From Devosia lucknowensis (GTDB lineage: Bacteria > Pseudomonadota > Alphaproteobacteria > Rhizobiales > Devosiaceae), in the NCBI RefSeq assembly GCF_900177655.1, contig NZ_FXWK01000001.1, positions 2,356,001 to 2,420,000 on the forward strand: a stretch of DNA of 64,000 bases, written 5' to 3'. A model generated the notes under the pieces. The model made no database searches. It saw only the letters and a list, made by a program, of their open reading frames with translations, and was not told the origin of the DNA. A program made the translations under genes and the position numbers. Numbering within the stretch: position 1 is the stretch's first letter; each line of letters opens with the position of its first letter. This document shows positions 1 through 8,428 of this stretch, piece after piece.

Positions 1-1
1 T

Positions 2-478
2 GATCCGGCGCGCCGTGCCAAGATGGAGCGGAGCCTCAAATACATGGCGTTGGCACCGGGCATGAAGCTCGACGAGATTGCCATAGATCGCGTCTTCATT
101 GGCTCCTGCACCAATGGCCGAATCGAGGATCTGCGTCTCGCCGCCGAAGTCGTCGAAGGCCGCCACGTGGCATCCACCGTCGCCGGCATCGTTGTCCCCG
201 GCTCGGCCTCCGTGCGCATCCAGGCCGAAGCCGAAGGGCTCGACAAGATCTTCAAGCAAGCCGGCTTTGAGTGGCGCGATTCGGGCTGTTCGATGTGCGT
301 GGCGATGAACGACGATCGTCTCGCCCCCGGCGAGCGCTGCGCCTCGACGTCGAACCGAAACTTCGAGGGGCGTCAGGGACAAGGTGGCCGCACACATCTG
401 ATGAGCCCGGCCATGGCGGCTGCCGCTGCGATATCGGGCCATCTTGTCGATGTCCGCACCCTGGGGAAATCAGCCTGA
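2..478 (+). CDS. 3-isopropylmalate dehydratase-like large subunit (LeuC family), 5' end missing
   Basis: This is the C-terminal 158 residues of an aconitase-superfamily hydro-lyase large subunit; the frame is open to the left window edge. The three 4Fe-4S cysteines are visible: one in GSCTNG (fragment residue 36) and two in GCSMC (96 and 99). The family signature [17 protein letters not shown] follows. With the small subunit it would dehydrate and rehydrate a malate-type hydroxyacid in the cytoplasm. The stop codon overlaps the small-subunit start (TGATG at 476-480), so the two are translationally coupled. True leucine synthesis is possible. However, the downstream partners are catabolic (amidohydrolase, isocitrate-lyase-family lyase, aldehyde dehydrogenase) and no leuB or leuA is seen, so I infer a dedicated paralogue such as an alkylmaleate hydratase. 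Confidence 0.85.
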   Translation, partial: DPARRAKMERSLKYMALAPGMKLDEIAIDRVFIGSCTNGRIEDLRLAAEVVEGRHVASTVAGIVVPGSASVRIQAEAEGLDKIFKQAGFEWRDSGCSMCVAMNDDRLAPGERCASTSNRNFEGRQGQGGRTHLMSPAMAAAAAISGHLVDVRTLGKSA

Positions 479-1128
479 TGGAGAAATTCGTTACCCTCAC
501 CAGCGTCGCGGCCCCCCTGCCCGAAGCCGATGTCGATACCGATATCATTTTTCCGGCCCGCTTCCTCCTGTTGCTGGACAAGATTGGCCTCGGAAAGCAC
601 CTCTTTCATGAACGCCGTCACCGGCCGGACGGCACAAGCACCGATTTCGTGCTCAATATCGCTCCCTTCAACGCGGCGAAAATACTCGTGGCCGACGCCA
701 ATTTCGGCTCGGGCTCGAGCCGTGAGCAAGCTGTCTGGGCGCTGGCCGATTTCGGCATCCGCTGCGTGATCGCCCCGAGTTTCGGGGAAATCTTCTATTC
801 GAACTGCTTCAAAAACGGCGTCCTTCCCATCGTCATCACCGGCGAAGCCCATGCCAATGCACTGTTGGCGGCCGGCAGCGGGGAGCCGTTCACCATCGAT
901 CTCGAAAGGCAGTTGGTCATCCTTCCCAATGGCCCGTCCCTCTATTTCGAGATCGACCCCTATCGCAAGAAGGCCCTGATGCTCGGGCTCGACGAAATCG
1001 GCGGTATCCTGGCCGAAGATGCCAATGACATCGCCGCCTTCGAAAAGCGCCTCCGCGCATCCCAGCCCTGGCTTTTCCTCGACGATGGCCGGCTCGACAC
1101 CCTTTTCAGCCAGACGGACAAAGCATGA
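478..1128 (+). CDS. 3-isopropylmalate dehydratase-like small subunit (LeuD family)
   Basis: A 216-residue swivel-domain small subunit, close to the usual 200 or so residues of LeuD. Visible family motifs are DVDTDIIFPARF near the N-terminus, the substrate-loop motif NFGSGSSREQAVWAL around residue 80, and APSFGEIFYSNCFKNG. It completes the active site of the LeuC-type subunit. The ATG at 478 is chosen because it overlaps the upstream stop and gives the normal LeuD N-terminus (MEKFVTL). The 3' end overlaps the next gene by ATGA. Whether the real substrate is isopropylmalate or another substituted malate cannot be read from sequence; the operon favours a catabolic substrate. Confidence 0.85.
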   Translation: MEKFVTLTSVAAPLPEADVDTDIIFPARFLLLLDKIGLGKHLFHERRHRPDGTSTDFVLNIAPFNAAKILVADANFGSGSSREQAVWALADFGIRCVIAPSFGEIFYSNCFKNGVLPIVITGEAHANALLAAGSGEPFTIDLERQLVILPNGPSLYFEIDPYRKKALMLGLDEIGGILAEDANDIAAFEKRLRASQPWLFLDDGRLDTLFSQTDKA

Positions 1129-1760
1129 CCGAACAAGACCTGTCGCAGAACTACAAGGGCGCGTTCGGCAAGCGCATCGGCTTTGGCAAGAAGCCAGCGC
1201 TGATCATGATCGATTTCGTCGAGGCCTATTTCGATCCGTCCTGTTCGCTCTACGCGGGCGCCGAGGATGCCCTGGCCAGCGCATTGCGCCTCCAGGCAGT
1301 GGCGCGCGAGGTCGGTATACCCGTGATCTACACCAATGTGGTCTTCAACAAGACGGCGCTCAACGGCGGCCGCTTCTTCCAGAAGTCGATGACGCTGCAC
1401 CACTTCATCGAAGGCAACCCGATGGGCCGCTGGCCCAAGGGCCTCGTTCCGTCCGAAGACGAGCTCGTCATTTCCAAGCAGTACGCAAGTTCTTTCTTCG
1501 GGACGTCGCTCGCCTCGACGCTGACATCGCTCGGGATCGACACCCTGATCCATACCGGCGTTTCAACCAGCGGCTGCGTGCGCGCCACCTGCGTGGACTG
1601 TAATTCCTACGGCTTCATTCCGATCATCGTACGCGATGCGGTCGGTGACCGTCATCCGGCACCGCACGAGGCCAACCTCTTCGACATGGACGCCAAATAT
1701 GGCGACGTCGTCTCCGAAGAGGAAACCGTTTCATATCTCAGAAATCTAGGACGAAATTGA
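1125..1760 (+). CDS. isochorismatase-family (cysteine) amidohydrolase
   Basis: A 211-residue Rossmann-like hydrolase of the isochorismatase superfamily. The amidase-type catalytic triad is visible as Asp30 (MIDF), Lys118 (SKQYAS) and Cys151 (GVSTSGCVRAT). Members with this triad include N-carbamoylsarcosine amidohydrolase, maleamate amidohydrolase, nicotinamidase and the ureidoacrylate hydrolase RutB. The cysteine argues for C-N hydrolysis, not for true isochorismatase activity, where the cysteine is replaced. It overlaps the small-subunit gene by four bases. Sitting directly before a malate-type hydro-lyase/lyase set, it could release a substituted maleate from a maleamate; that is inference. 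Confidence 0.8.
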   Translation: MTEQDLSQNYKGAFGKRIGFGKKPALIMIDFVEAYFDPSCSLYAGAEDALASALRLQAVAREVGIPVIYTNVVFNKTALNGGRFFQKSMTLHHFIEGNPMGRWPKGLVPSEDELVISKQYASSFFGTSLASTLTSLGIDTLIHTGVSTSGCVRATCVDCNSYGFIPIIVRDAVGDRHPAPHEANLFDMDAKYGDVVSEEETVSYLRNLGRN

Positions 1761-2641
1761 TGAGCAAGCCCTCCCTCAAGGCCGCTCTGGCCTCCGGCCA
1801 GTTCGTGGTCGCCCCCGGCATCCATGACATGATCACCGCCGTGGTCAGCAACAAGGTCGGCTTCGATTTCGTCTATGCCTCGGGCTATTGGATGACGGCC
1901 TCGGCCTATGGCCTGCCCGATGCCGGCATTGCCAGCTACACGCAGATGGTGGATCGCGTCGCTACGCTCTGCCGCACGGCCAATGCTGCCGTGATCGCCG
2001 ATGCCGACACCGGCTACGGCGGACTTCTCAACGTGCACCACACCGTGCGCGGCTATGAGGAAGCCGGCGTTTGCGCCATCCAGATCGAAGATCAGGAATT
2101 CCCGAAAAAGTGCGGCCACACACCCTTCAAGCGTGTCGTCCCGCTCGAAGACATGGTGGAAAAGGTCAAGGTCGCCGTCGAAGCGCGCCGTAACCCCGAA
2201 ACCCTGATCATCGCCCGCACCGACTCCCGCCAGACCGACGGCTTTGAAGGCGCACTCAAGCGCGGCATCGCCTATGGTGAAGCCGGCGCCGATATCGTCT
2301 TCCTCGAAGCGCTCGAGAGCGAACAGGAAATGCGCGATGCCTGCGCGCGCGTCAGCAAGCCGATGATGGCCAACATGGCCGATGGCGGCAAGACGCCGAT
2401 CCGGTCCAAGGCGGAACTGGCCGATATCGGCTACAAGCTCGCGATCTTCCCCTCCGCTACCGGCCTTGCTGCCGCTGCCGCCGCCGAAAACGCGCTGCAG
2501 GTCTTGAAGAACGAAGGCACCTCCAACTCGCCCAATTCAAAACTCTTCAACTTCTCCGAATTCAACACCCTGATCGGGTTTGAAGAAGTCTGGGAATTTG
2601 AGCGCCGCTGGGCTCGCCCGACCACGACGGCTGCAGAATGA
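1760..2641 (+). CDS. isocitrate lyase/PEP mutase superfamily lyase
   Basis: A 293-residue TIM-barrel enzyme of the isocitrate lyase/phosphonomutase superfamily. The metal-binding motif DADTGYGG is at about residues 81-88 and KKCGH at 116-120. The cysteine in KKCGH is characteristic of the C-C lyase branch (isocitrate, 2-methylisocitrate and 2,3-dimethylmalate lyases) and is lacking in PEP mutase. The enzyme probably cleaves a 2-hydroxy-3-substituted dicarboxylate by retro-aldol or Claisen chemistry. The start is ATG 1760, overlapping the previous stop (TGATG); an in-frame TTG lies one codon earlier. It overlaps the next gene by ATGA. Next to a LeuCD-type hydro-lyase it resembles the dehydratase-lyase pairs of the methylcitrate and dimethylmalate routes. 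Confidence 0.8.
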   Translation: MSKPSLKAALASGQFVVAPGIHDMITAVVSNKVGFDFVYASGYWMTASAYGLPDAGIASYTQMVDRVATLCRTANAAVIADADTGYGGLLNVHHTVRGYEEAGVCAIQIEDQEFPKKCGHTPFKRVVPLEDMVEKVKVAVEARRNPETLIIARTDSRQTDGFEGALKRGIAYGEAGADIVFLEALESEQEMRDACARVSKPMMANMADGGKTPIRSKAELADIGYKLAIFPSATGLAAAAAAENALQVLKNEGTSNSPNSKLFNFSEFNTLIGFEEVWEFERRWARPTTTAAE

Positions 2642-3567
2642 GCACCGTCGCCTGTATCGGTGCGGGCACTGTCGGCCGCGCCTGGGCCGTGGTCTTTGCC
2701 CGGGCCGGTCACAATGTCAGGCTTTATGACGCCATCGAGGGCGAAGTCACGCGCACCGCCATTCCCGGTGCGCGCCGCACACTTGAGCTTCTGTCGGAAA
2801 ATGGCCTCCTCACGGAGGACGTCGAAACGGTGGTCGCCCGGATCAGCGCGGCTGCGTCCATCGCCGAGGCCGTCACCGGCGTCGTTCTTGTTCAGGAAAG
2901 CGTGCGCGAGGATGTCGACGTCAAGCGCGAGGTGTTCGCGGAAATCGCGGCACATGCGCCTGCCGACGCCATCCTTGCCTCTTCGACATCGGCCATTCCG
3001 GGTTCAGATTTTCTTGGGCATTTTGCTCATCCCGAGCGCGCCCTCGTCGTCCACCCGGTCAATCCACCGTCCCTGATCCCGCTGGTTGAACTCTGCGGCA
3101 CGCACTGGACCGCACCTGAAACCCTGTCCGAGGCCTGGGGGATCATGACCGATGCAGGCATGCGCCCGATCCTGCTCAAGAAGGAAATCGACGGCTTTAT
3201 CCTCAACCGCCTGCAGTTTACCCTCGTCGCCGAGGCGCTGCATCTGGTTGGCGAGGGCTATTGCACGCCAGAGGATATCGACGCCGTTCTCACCGATGGC
3301 CTGGCTCTCCGTTGGGCCTCCATCGGCCCATTCGAAGTCGCACATCTCAACGCCCCTGACGGCTTCCAGGGCTTTGTCGATCGTCTGGGCCCGATGATGA
3401 AGCGTCTCGGCGCTGCGGCGCAGACGGACTATGACTGGACGCCAGAGCAGGTTGCAGCAGCCCATGCGGAACTTGCTGAGCGCATTCCAATCGCTTCGAT
3501 CGCCGATCGTGCGGCATGGCGCGACCGGCAAATCCTGGCGCTCCGCCAGCTCAAGCAGAAGCAGTAG
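2638..3567 (+). CDS. 3-hydroxyacyl-CoA dehydrogenase-family oxidoreductase (lambda-crystallin / L-gulonate 3-dehydrogenase-like)
   Basis: A 309-residue NAD-dependent dehydrogenase. It starts with a Rossmann motif GAGTVGRAWA (residues 8-17). SSTSAIPGSDF and HPVNPP, around residues 118-142, are typical of the lambda-crystallin/L-gulonate 3-dehydrogenase branch; fatty-acid beta-oxidation enzymes normally have a different HPxNP context. The C-terminal helical 3HCDH domain is present, with FILNRLQFTLVAEALHLV. It would oxidise a 3-hydroxyacid, with or without CoA. It overlaps the lyase gene by four bases and lies 17 bases before the aldehyde dehydrogenase, so it belongs to the same transcript. The substrate is unknown. 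Confidence 0.75.
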   Translation: MSTVACIGAGTVGRAWAVVFARAGHNVRLYDAIEGEVTRTAIPGARRTLELLSENGLLTEDVETVVARISAAASIAEAVTGVVLVQESVREDVDVKREVFAEIAAHAPADAILASSTSAIPGSDFLGHFAHPERALVVHPVNPPSLIPLVELCGTHWTAPETLSEAWGIMTDAGMRPILLKKEIDGFILNRLQFTLVAEALHLVGEGYCTPEDIDAVLTDGLALRWASIGPFEVAHLNAPDGFQGFVDRLGPMMKRLGAAAQTDYDWTPEQVAAAHAELAERIPIASIADRAAWRDRQILALRQLKQKQ

Positions 3568-3584
3568 ATTCAGGATATTGATTG

Positions 3585-5051
3585 ATGACCACCCGTTCGC
3601 TCGCCCTCAAGGACCCGTCGCTTCTCGTCGACAAAGCCCTCGTTGGCGGCCAATGGGTGGCAGCGACCGATGGCGCAAAAATTGACGTCACGGACCCTTT
3701 TGATGGCGCCGTCATCGGTACCGTCCCCAGTCTTGGCGTCGATGTTCTTCGCCAGGCGATCAATGCTGCCCACGAGGCCCAGCCCGCCTGGGCCGCCAAG
3801 ACCGCCAAGGAGCGCGCGCAAATCCTGCGCCGCTGGTTCGATCTGATCATCGCCAATGCCGACGATCTCGCCCTGATCCTCACCGGCGAACAGGGCAAGC
3901 CGCTCGCCGAAGCGAAAGGCGAGATCGTGAGCAATGCAGGCTATATCGAATGGTTTGCCGAAGAGGCCAAGCGCATCGACGGCGACATCATTCCCGGAGC
4001 CAATCCCGGCCAACGCATTCTGGTGCTGAAGCAACCCGTCGGCGTCTGCGCGGCCATCACGCCCTGGAATTTTCCCAACGGGATGATCACGCGCAAGGCC
4101 GGCCCGGCGCTCGCCGCCGGCTGCACCATGATCCTCAAACCCGCATCGCAGACCCCGCTTTCGGCCCTGGCCCTCGCCGTGCTCGCCGAACGCGCCGGTG
4201 TGCCCGCTGGCGTCTTTTCCGTCGTTACCGGTTCGGCAAAACCCTTCGGCCAGGAATTCTGCACCAATCCAAAGATCGCAAAAATCACCTTCACCGGCTC
4301 GACAGAAGTCGGCCGCTGGCTGATGCGCGAGGCGGCCGGTGGCATCAAGCGTCTGTCGCTCGAACTCGGCGGCAATGCCCCCTTTATTGTCTTCGACGAC
4401 GCTGATCTCGATGCGGCCGTCGACGGCGCCATGCTTTCCAAATTCCGCAATGCCGGTCAGACCTGCGTCTGCGCCAACCGTATCTATGTGCAGGAGAGTG
4501 TTGCCGAGGCCTTTGCCGAAAAGCTCGTCGCCAAGGCCCGCGCACTGCAACTCGGCCACGGAACCGAGCCTGGTGTTACCCAGGGTCCGCTGATCGATGG
4601 CAAGGCCGTCGAAAAGGTTGAGCAGCACGTCGCAGACGCACTCGAAAAGGGCGGGCGACTGCTTCTCGGCGGCAAGCGCAGCGCGCTCGGCAGCACGTTT
4701 TTCGAGCCCACAGTCATCGCCGACGTCACCCAGGCCATGCTCGTCGCCAAGGAAGAAACCTTTGCGCCGCTCGCCCCTATCATCACCTTCAAGGACGAAG
4801 CCGACGTCATCGCCAAGGCAAATGACAGCGAATTCGGCCTCGCGTCCTATTTCTACGCCCGCGACATGGGCCGCATCATGCGCGTTGCCGAAGCCCTCGA
4901 AGCCGGCATGGTCGGGGTCAATACCGGCGCCCTCGCCAATGAAATGGCACCCTTTGGCGGGGTCAAGCAATCCGGCCTCGGCCGCGAGGGTTCGAAATAC
5001 GGCATCGAGGGCTATCTCGAAATCAAATACGTCTGTCTCGCGGGGGTCTGA
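3585..5051 (+). CDS. NAD(P)-dependent succinate-semialdehyde dehydrogenase-type aldehyde dehydrogenase
   Basis: A 488-residue aldehyde dehydrogenase. The catalytic Glu is near residue 260 (SLELGGNAP) and the nucleophile Cys near 294 (NAGQTCVCANR). TPWNFPNGMITRK and the C-terminal GGVKQSGLGREGSKYGIEGY match the GabD (succinate/glutarate semialdehyde) group. It would oxidise a short semialdehyde to a dicarboxylate feeding the TCA cycle. ATG 3585 is taken as the start; TTG directly before it is in frame, and AGGA lies about 10 bases upstream. It is the last gene of the left-edge operon and probably handles the semialdehyde end product. Confidence 0.85.
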   Translation: MTTRSLALKDPSLLVDKALVGGQWVAATDGAKIDVTDPFDGAVIGTVPSLGVDVLRQAINAAHEAQPAWAAKTAKERAQILRRWFDLIIANADDLALILTGEQGKPLAEAKGEIVSNAGYIEWFAEEAKRIDGDIIPGANPGQRILVLKQPVGVCAAITPWNFPNGMITRKAGPALAAGCTMILKPASQTPLSALALAVLAERAGVPAGVFSVVTGSAKPFGQEFCTNPKIAKITFTGSTEVGRWLMREAAGGIKRLSLELGGNAPFIVFDDADLDAAVDGAMLSKFRNAGQTCVCANRIYVQESVAEAFAEKLVAKARALQLGHGTEPGVTQGPLIDGKAVEKVEQHVADALEKGGRLLLGGKRSALGSTFFEPTVIADVTQAMLVAKEETFAPLAPIITFKDEADVIAKANDSEFGLASYFYARDMGRIMRVAEALEAGMVGVNTGALANEMAPFGGVKQSGLGREGSKYGIEGYLEIKYVCLAGV

Positions 5052-5119
5052 CCCAGGCCCTGAGCCGGCGTCCCGACGGCTTCCGGCGTCACTGGTGCAA
5101 TTTCCAACATTTCCATTGA

Positions 5120-5203
5120 CGGCGGTCCCCGACCGGGCGTATTTCCGGCCTCAGGACACCTCGCCCTAACGCGAGGCGCATAGGCCTGGGAGGGCCGTAT
5201 AGA
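5120..5203 (+). promoter_or_regulatory. serC leader RNA (putative cis-regulatory structure)
   Basis: The 150 bases before serC hold nested inverted repeats. CCTCGC near 5158 pairs with GCGAGG near 5171. CCTCAGG near 5149 can pair with CCT..GAGG inside the ribosome binding site GGGAGGG (5188-5194), so the last stem would hide the site. This layout, directly ahead of a serC-serA operon in an alphaproteobacterium, matches the known serC leader motif. Edges are approximate. The ligand or effector is not known from the sequence. Confidence 0.6.
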
Positions 5204-6385
5204 ATGGCTGAAATGCCCCAAACCGCACCGGCGGTAAAACCGGCTAATCCAAATTTCTCGTCGGGTCCGTGCTCCAAGCGTCCAGGTTGGACGCTCGATG
5301 CCCTTTCCGGCGCCCTCACCGGCCGTTCGCACCGCGCCAAGATCGCCAAGGCCCGCATCCAGCAGGCCATCGATCTGACCCGTGAGCTGCTCGAAGTGCC
5401 GGCCGACTACCGCATCGGCATTGTTCCTGCGTCCGATACCGGCGCCGTCGAGATGTTCCTCTGGAGCGCGCTCGGCGCTCGTGGCGTCGATATGCTGGCC
5501 TGGGAATCGTTCGGGGCCGGCTGGGTCACCGACGTCCAGAAGCAGCTCAAGCTGGACGATGTCCGTGTCCTTGACGCGCCTTATGGCGAACTGCCGGACC
5601 TTGCCCAGGTCGATTTCAAGCGCGACGTGGTCTTCACCTGGAACGGCACGACCTCGGGCGTGCGCGTGCCCAATGCAGACTGGATTCCGGCGGACCGCGA
5701 AGGCCTCACCATCTGCGACGCTACTTCGGCCGCCTTTGCTCAGAAGCTCGATTTTGCCAAGCTCGACGTCGTGACCTTCTCCTGGCAGAAGGCGTTGGGC
5801 GGCGAGGCCGCACACGGCATCCTGATCCTCTCGCCGCGTGCCGTCGAACGGCTTGAAACCTACAAGCCTGACCGTCCGCTGCCCAAGATATTCCGCATGA
5901 CCAAGGGCGGCAAGCTGATCGAGGGCATTTTCAAGGCCGAGACCATCAACACCGTCTCCATGCTCTGCATCGAAGACGCCATCGACGCCATGCAATGGGG
6001 CGTGGACATCGGCGGCCTCAAGGCCATGCAGGCACGCGCCGATGCCAACTTCAAGGTCCTGGCAGACTGGGTCGAAAAGACCGACTGGGTCGAATTCCTG
6101 GCCAGAAACGCCGACCAGAGGTCCAATACCTCGGTGTGCTTCTCCATCACCGATCCGGCCGTGACGGCTCTCGACGCAGACGCCCAGGCCGCCTTTGCCA
6201 AGGCCATCGTCTCACGCCTCGACAAGCTCGACGTTGCCTATGATTTCGGCTCCTACAAGGACGCACCTGCGGGCTTGCGCATCTGGGCCGGCTCGACGGT
6301 CGAAGCCTCGGATCTCGAGAAGCTGACGCCTTGGCTCGACTGGGCCTTCGCCCAGGAGAAGGCCGCCCTCAAGGCCGCTGCTTAA
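5204..6385 (+). CDS. serC: phosphoserine aminotransferase
   Basis: A 393-residue PLP enzyme that converts 3-phosphohydroxypyruvate and glutamate to phosphoserine in serine synthesis. The N-terminal [35 protein letters not shown] and the PLP-binding lysine in [11 protein letters not shown] (near residue 196) identify it. It belongs to the alphaproteobacterial/archaeal-type SerC group, somewhat longer than the E. coli enzyme. The ATG is set by GGGAGGG about 10 bases upstream, inside the leader RNA structure. It is followed 164 bases later by serA, giving the usual serCA order. Confidence 0.93.
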   Translation: MAEMPQTAPAVKPANPNFSSGPCSKRPGWTLDALSGALTGRSHRAKIAKARIQQAIDLTRELLEVPADYRIGIVPASDTGAVEMFLWSALGARGVDMLAWESFGAGWVTDVQKQLKLDDVRVLDAPYGELPDLAQVDFKRDVVFTWNGTTSGVRVPNADWIPADREGLTICDATSAAFAQKLDFAKLDVVTFSWQKALGGEAAHGILILSPRAVERLETYKPDRPLPKIFRMTKGGKLIEGIFKAETINTVSMLCIEDAIDAMQWGVDIGGLKAMQARADANFKVLADWVEKTDWVEFLARNADQRSNTSVCFSITDPAVTALDADAQAAFAKAIVSRLDKLDVAYDFGSYKDAPAGLRIWAGSTVEASDLEKLTPWLDWAFAQEKAALKAAA

Positions 6386-6415
6386 GTCTGATTTAGACCG
6401 CACCCTCTCGTTCAT

Positions 6416-6475
6416 CGTCATTGCCCGGCTTGTCCGGGCAATCCATGGACCACCCGGACAAGCCGGGTGGTGACG
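6416..6475. repeat. long imperfect palindrome of Rhizobiales REP type
   Basis: Two arms, each itself a hairpin (TTGCCCGGCTTGTCCGGGCAA at 6421-6441 is close to self-complementary), form a larger inverted repeat flanked by CGTCA and TGACG. Similar CCGGGCTTG..CGG palindromes are dispersed in many Rhizobiales genomes. It sits in the serC-serA gap and could shape or stabilise the intercistronic RNA. Confidence 0.75.
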
Positions 6476-6499
6476 GTGGGGAGGGCGCGGAGTTCCATT

Positions 6500-6538
6500 C
6501 ATGCGAGGTCGCAGGTCCAAATCCTGCTCACGCAACCA
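6500..6538 (+). pseudogene. tRNA 3'-end fragment (T arm, acceptor strand and CCA)
   Basis: The geometry matches the 3' third of a tRNA: variable-loop-like AGGTC (6506-6510), T stem GCAGG (6511-6515), loop TCCAAAT (6516-6522), T stem CCTGC (6523-6527), seven acceptor bases TCACGCA (6528-6534), a discriminator A and an encoded CCA. The loop has TCC where the normal sequence is TTC. No matching 5' acceptor TGCGTGA, D arm or pairing anticodon arm lies upstream; the palindromic repeat occupies that place. I read it as a decayed or truncated tRNA, or an old attachment-site scar, within the serC-serA transcript. Confidence 0.55.
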
Positions 6539-6549
6539 GGATCAAAAAA

Positions 6550-8133
6550 ATGCCAAAAGTTCTCGTTTCCGACAAGCTGAGCCCCACCGCCGTCCAGATC
6601 TTCAAGGACAATGGCGTGGACGTCGACTACCTGCCCGATCTGGGCAAGGACAAGGACAAGCTGTTCGAAGTCATCGGCCAGTATGATGGTCTCGCCATCC
6701 GCTCGGCGACCAAGGTGACCGAAAAGATCATCTCGGCGGCAACCAACCTCAAGGTGATTGGCCGCGCCGGTATCGGTGTCGACAATGTCGACATTCCGGC
6801 CGCGACCAAGAAGGGCATCATCGTGATGAACACGCCCTTCGGCAATTCCATCACGACGGCCGAGCATGCCATTGCCATGATGTTCGCCCTCGCCCGTCAA
6901 TTGCCCGAGGCCGATGCTTCGACACGTGCCAGCAAGTGGGAAAAGAACCGCTTCATGGGCGTCGAAGTCACCAACAAGACGCTGGGTCTGATCGGTGCTG
7001 GCAATATCGGCTCGATCGTCGCCGACCGCGCTCTCGGCCTCAAGATGAAGGTTGTCGCCTTCGACCCGTTCCTGACGCCGGAACGCGCCCAGACCATGGG
7101 CGTAGAAAAGGTCGAGCTCGACGATCTCCTCGCGCGCGCCGATTTCATCACGCTGCACACGCCGCTGATCGATGCGACTCGCAACATCCTCAATGCCGAG
7201 AGCCTCGCCAAGACCAAGAAGGGCGTGCGCATCGTCAACTGCGCCCGCGGCGGTCTCATCGATGAAGAGGCGCTCTACGCTGCATTGAAGTCGGGCCAGG
7301 TTGCCGGTGCAGCGCTCGACGTGTTCCTCGTCGAACCGGCGGAGAACAATCCGCTGTTCGACCTGCCCAACGTTATCTGCACCCCCCATCTCGGCGCTTC
7401 GACGACGGAAGCCCAGGAAAATGTCGCGCTGCAGGTGGCCGAGCAGATTTCGGCCTATCTGATGACCGGTGAAATCACCAACGCCCTGAACTTCCCCTCG
7501 ATTTCGGCCGAAGAAGCCCCGATCATCACCCCTTGGGTCAAGCTCGCCGAGACGCTGGGATCCTTTGCCGGCCAGCTCACCGAAACGGCCATCTCGGGCA
7601 TCAAGATCGAGTTCGAAGGCACGCCCGCCGGCCTCAACACCCGACCGATGGTGGCCGCGGCCATCAACGGCGTGCTCAAGCCCTCGTTGGGCGACATCAA
7701 CATGGTTTCGGCTCCCCAGATCGCAAAGGATCGCGGCATCACCGTCGAGACCACGACCCGCGACCAGCAGGGCGCCTATGAAGGCTATGTCCGCCTCACG
7801 GTGACCACCGAGCGCCAGACCCGCGCCATCGCCGGTACGCTCTTTGCCAACGGCAAGCCGCGCATCATCCAGGTCAAGGACATCAACATGGAAGCGGAAA
7901 TCACCCCTCACATGCTCTATGTCACCAATGCCGACAAGCCCGGTCACATCGGCCGCCTCGGCACCACGCTGGGCACCCTCGGCATCAACATCGCCAACTT
8001 CAACCTGGGCCGCGCCGAAGTCGGCGGCGACGCTATCGCGCTCGTCTCGATCGACGGTACCCTGACCGAAGAACAGCTTGGCCAGATCGCCGCGCTTGAA
8101 GGCGTCAAGCAGGCCAAGGCACTGAGCTTCTGA
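6550..8133 (+). CDS. serA: D-3-phosphoglycerate dehydrogenase
   Basis: A 527-residue enzyme for the first committed step of serine synthesis, oxidising 3-phosphoglycerate with NAD+. The N-terminal substrate and NAD domains carry GRAGIGVDNVD, the Rossmann motif GLIGAGNIGSIVA, NCARGGLIDE and the catalytic His near residue 280 (CTPHLGAST). The intervening ASB domain follows, and an ACT domain lies at about residues 455-527 (MLYVTNADKPGHIGRLGTTLG). This is the long type I form, often controlled by serine through the ACT domain. ATG 6550 gives the conserved MPKVLVSDKLS start. A terminator lies 24 bases downstream. Confidence 0.95.
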   Translation: MPKVLVSDKLSPTAVQIFKDNGVDVDYLPDLGKDKDKLFEVIGQYDGLAIRSATKVTEKIISAATNLKVIGRAGIGVDNVDIPAATKKGIIVMNTPFGNSITTAEHAIAMMFALARQLPEADASTRASKWEKNRFMGVEVTNKTLGLIGAGNIGSIVADRALGLKMKVVAFDPFLTPERAQTMGVEKVELDDLLARADFITLHTPLIDATRNILNAESLAKTKKGVRIVNCARGGLIDEEALYAALKSGQVAGAALDVFLVEPAENNPLFDLPNVICTPHLGASTTEAQENVALQVAEQISAYLMTGEITNALNFPSISAEEAPIITPWVKLAETLGSFAGQLTETAISGIKIEFEGTPAGLNTRPMVAAAINGVLKPSLGDINMVSAPQIAKDRGITVETTTRDQQGAYEGYVRLTVTTERQTRAIAGTLFANGKPRIIQVKDINMEAEITPHMLYVTNADKPGHIGRLGTTLGTLGINIANFNLGRAEVGGDAIALVSIDGTLTEEQLGQIAALEGVKQAKALSF

Positions 8134-8157
8134 ATTCCTCGCAAGACACAATAAGAA

Positions 8158-8181
8158 GGCGGCTTCCGAGCCGCCTTTTTT
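8158..8181 (+). terminator. Rho-independent terminator after serA
   Basis: A seven-base-pair stem (GGCGGCT / AGCCGCC) with loop TCCG is followed by six T. It ends the serC-serA transcript. Confidence 0.9.
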
Positions 8182-8202
8182 ATTCAGTGCTGCTCTGCCG
8201 TC

Positions 8203-8346
8203 TCAAGTTTTGCGCTTGAGAAACAGGTTGTAGAGAACGACGATCAGTGCCAGCACCAGCAAGAGATGGATAAGCGCGCCGGCGACCTTGAAAGCCAGCC
8301 CGACCGCCCAGAGCGCCAGAAGGATAACCGCAATTGTCCAAAGCAT
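8203..8346 (-). CDS. small membrane protein, Lmo0937/DUF5670-like
   Basis: A 47-residue protein beginning MLWTIAVILLALWAVGLAF, with two hydrophobic segments (about residues 3-18 and 24-42) and ending in YNLFLKRKT. The layout (MLWTI start, GLAFKVAGALIHLLLVLALIVVLYNLF) matches the small lmo0937-family membrane proteins common next to stress genes. An AAGGAG sequence lies about 9 bases before the ATG at 8346. Its function is unknown. It lies between the serA terminator and the convergent end of the DMT permease, on the same strand as that permease. Confidence 0.75.
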   Translation of the reverse strand: MLWTIAVILLALWAVGLAFKVAGALIHLLLVLALIVVLYNLFLKRKT

Positions 8347-8428
8347 GGCGTCGTCTCCTTGGCTTTACCGAGCATCGGCAATTAAATGTGCAGGACAGCC
8401 GAACGTTCCGGGTCCCATGCCATGTCAG

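Noticed and set aside
3570-4970. 466-residue open frame on the minus strand opposite the aldehyde dehydrogenase gene
   Set aside because: High GC content keeps antisense frames open; the plus-strand protein carries all family motifs and the antisense product looks like low-complexity shadow sequence.
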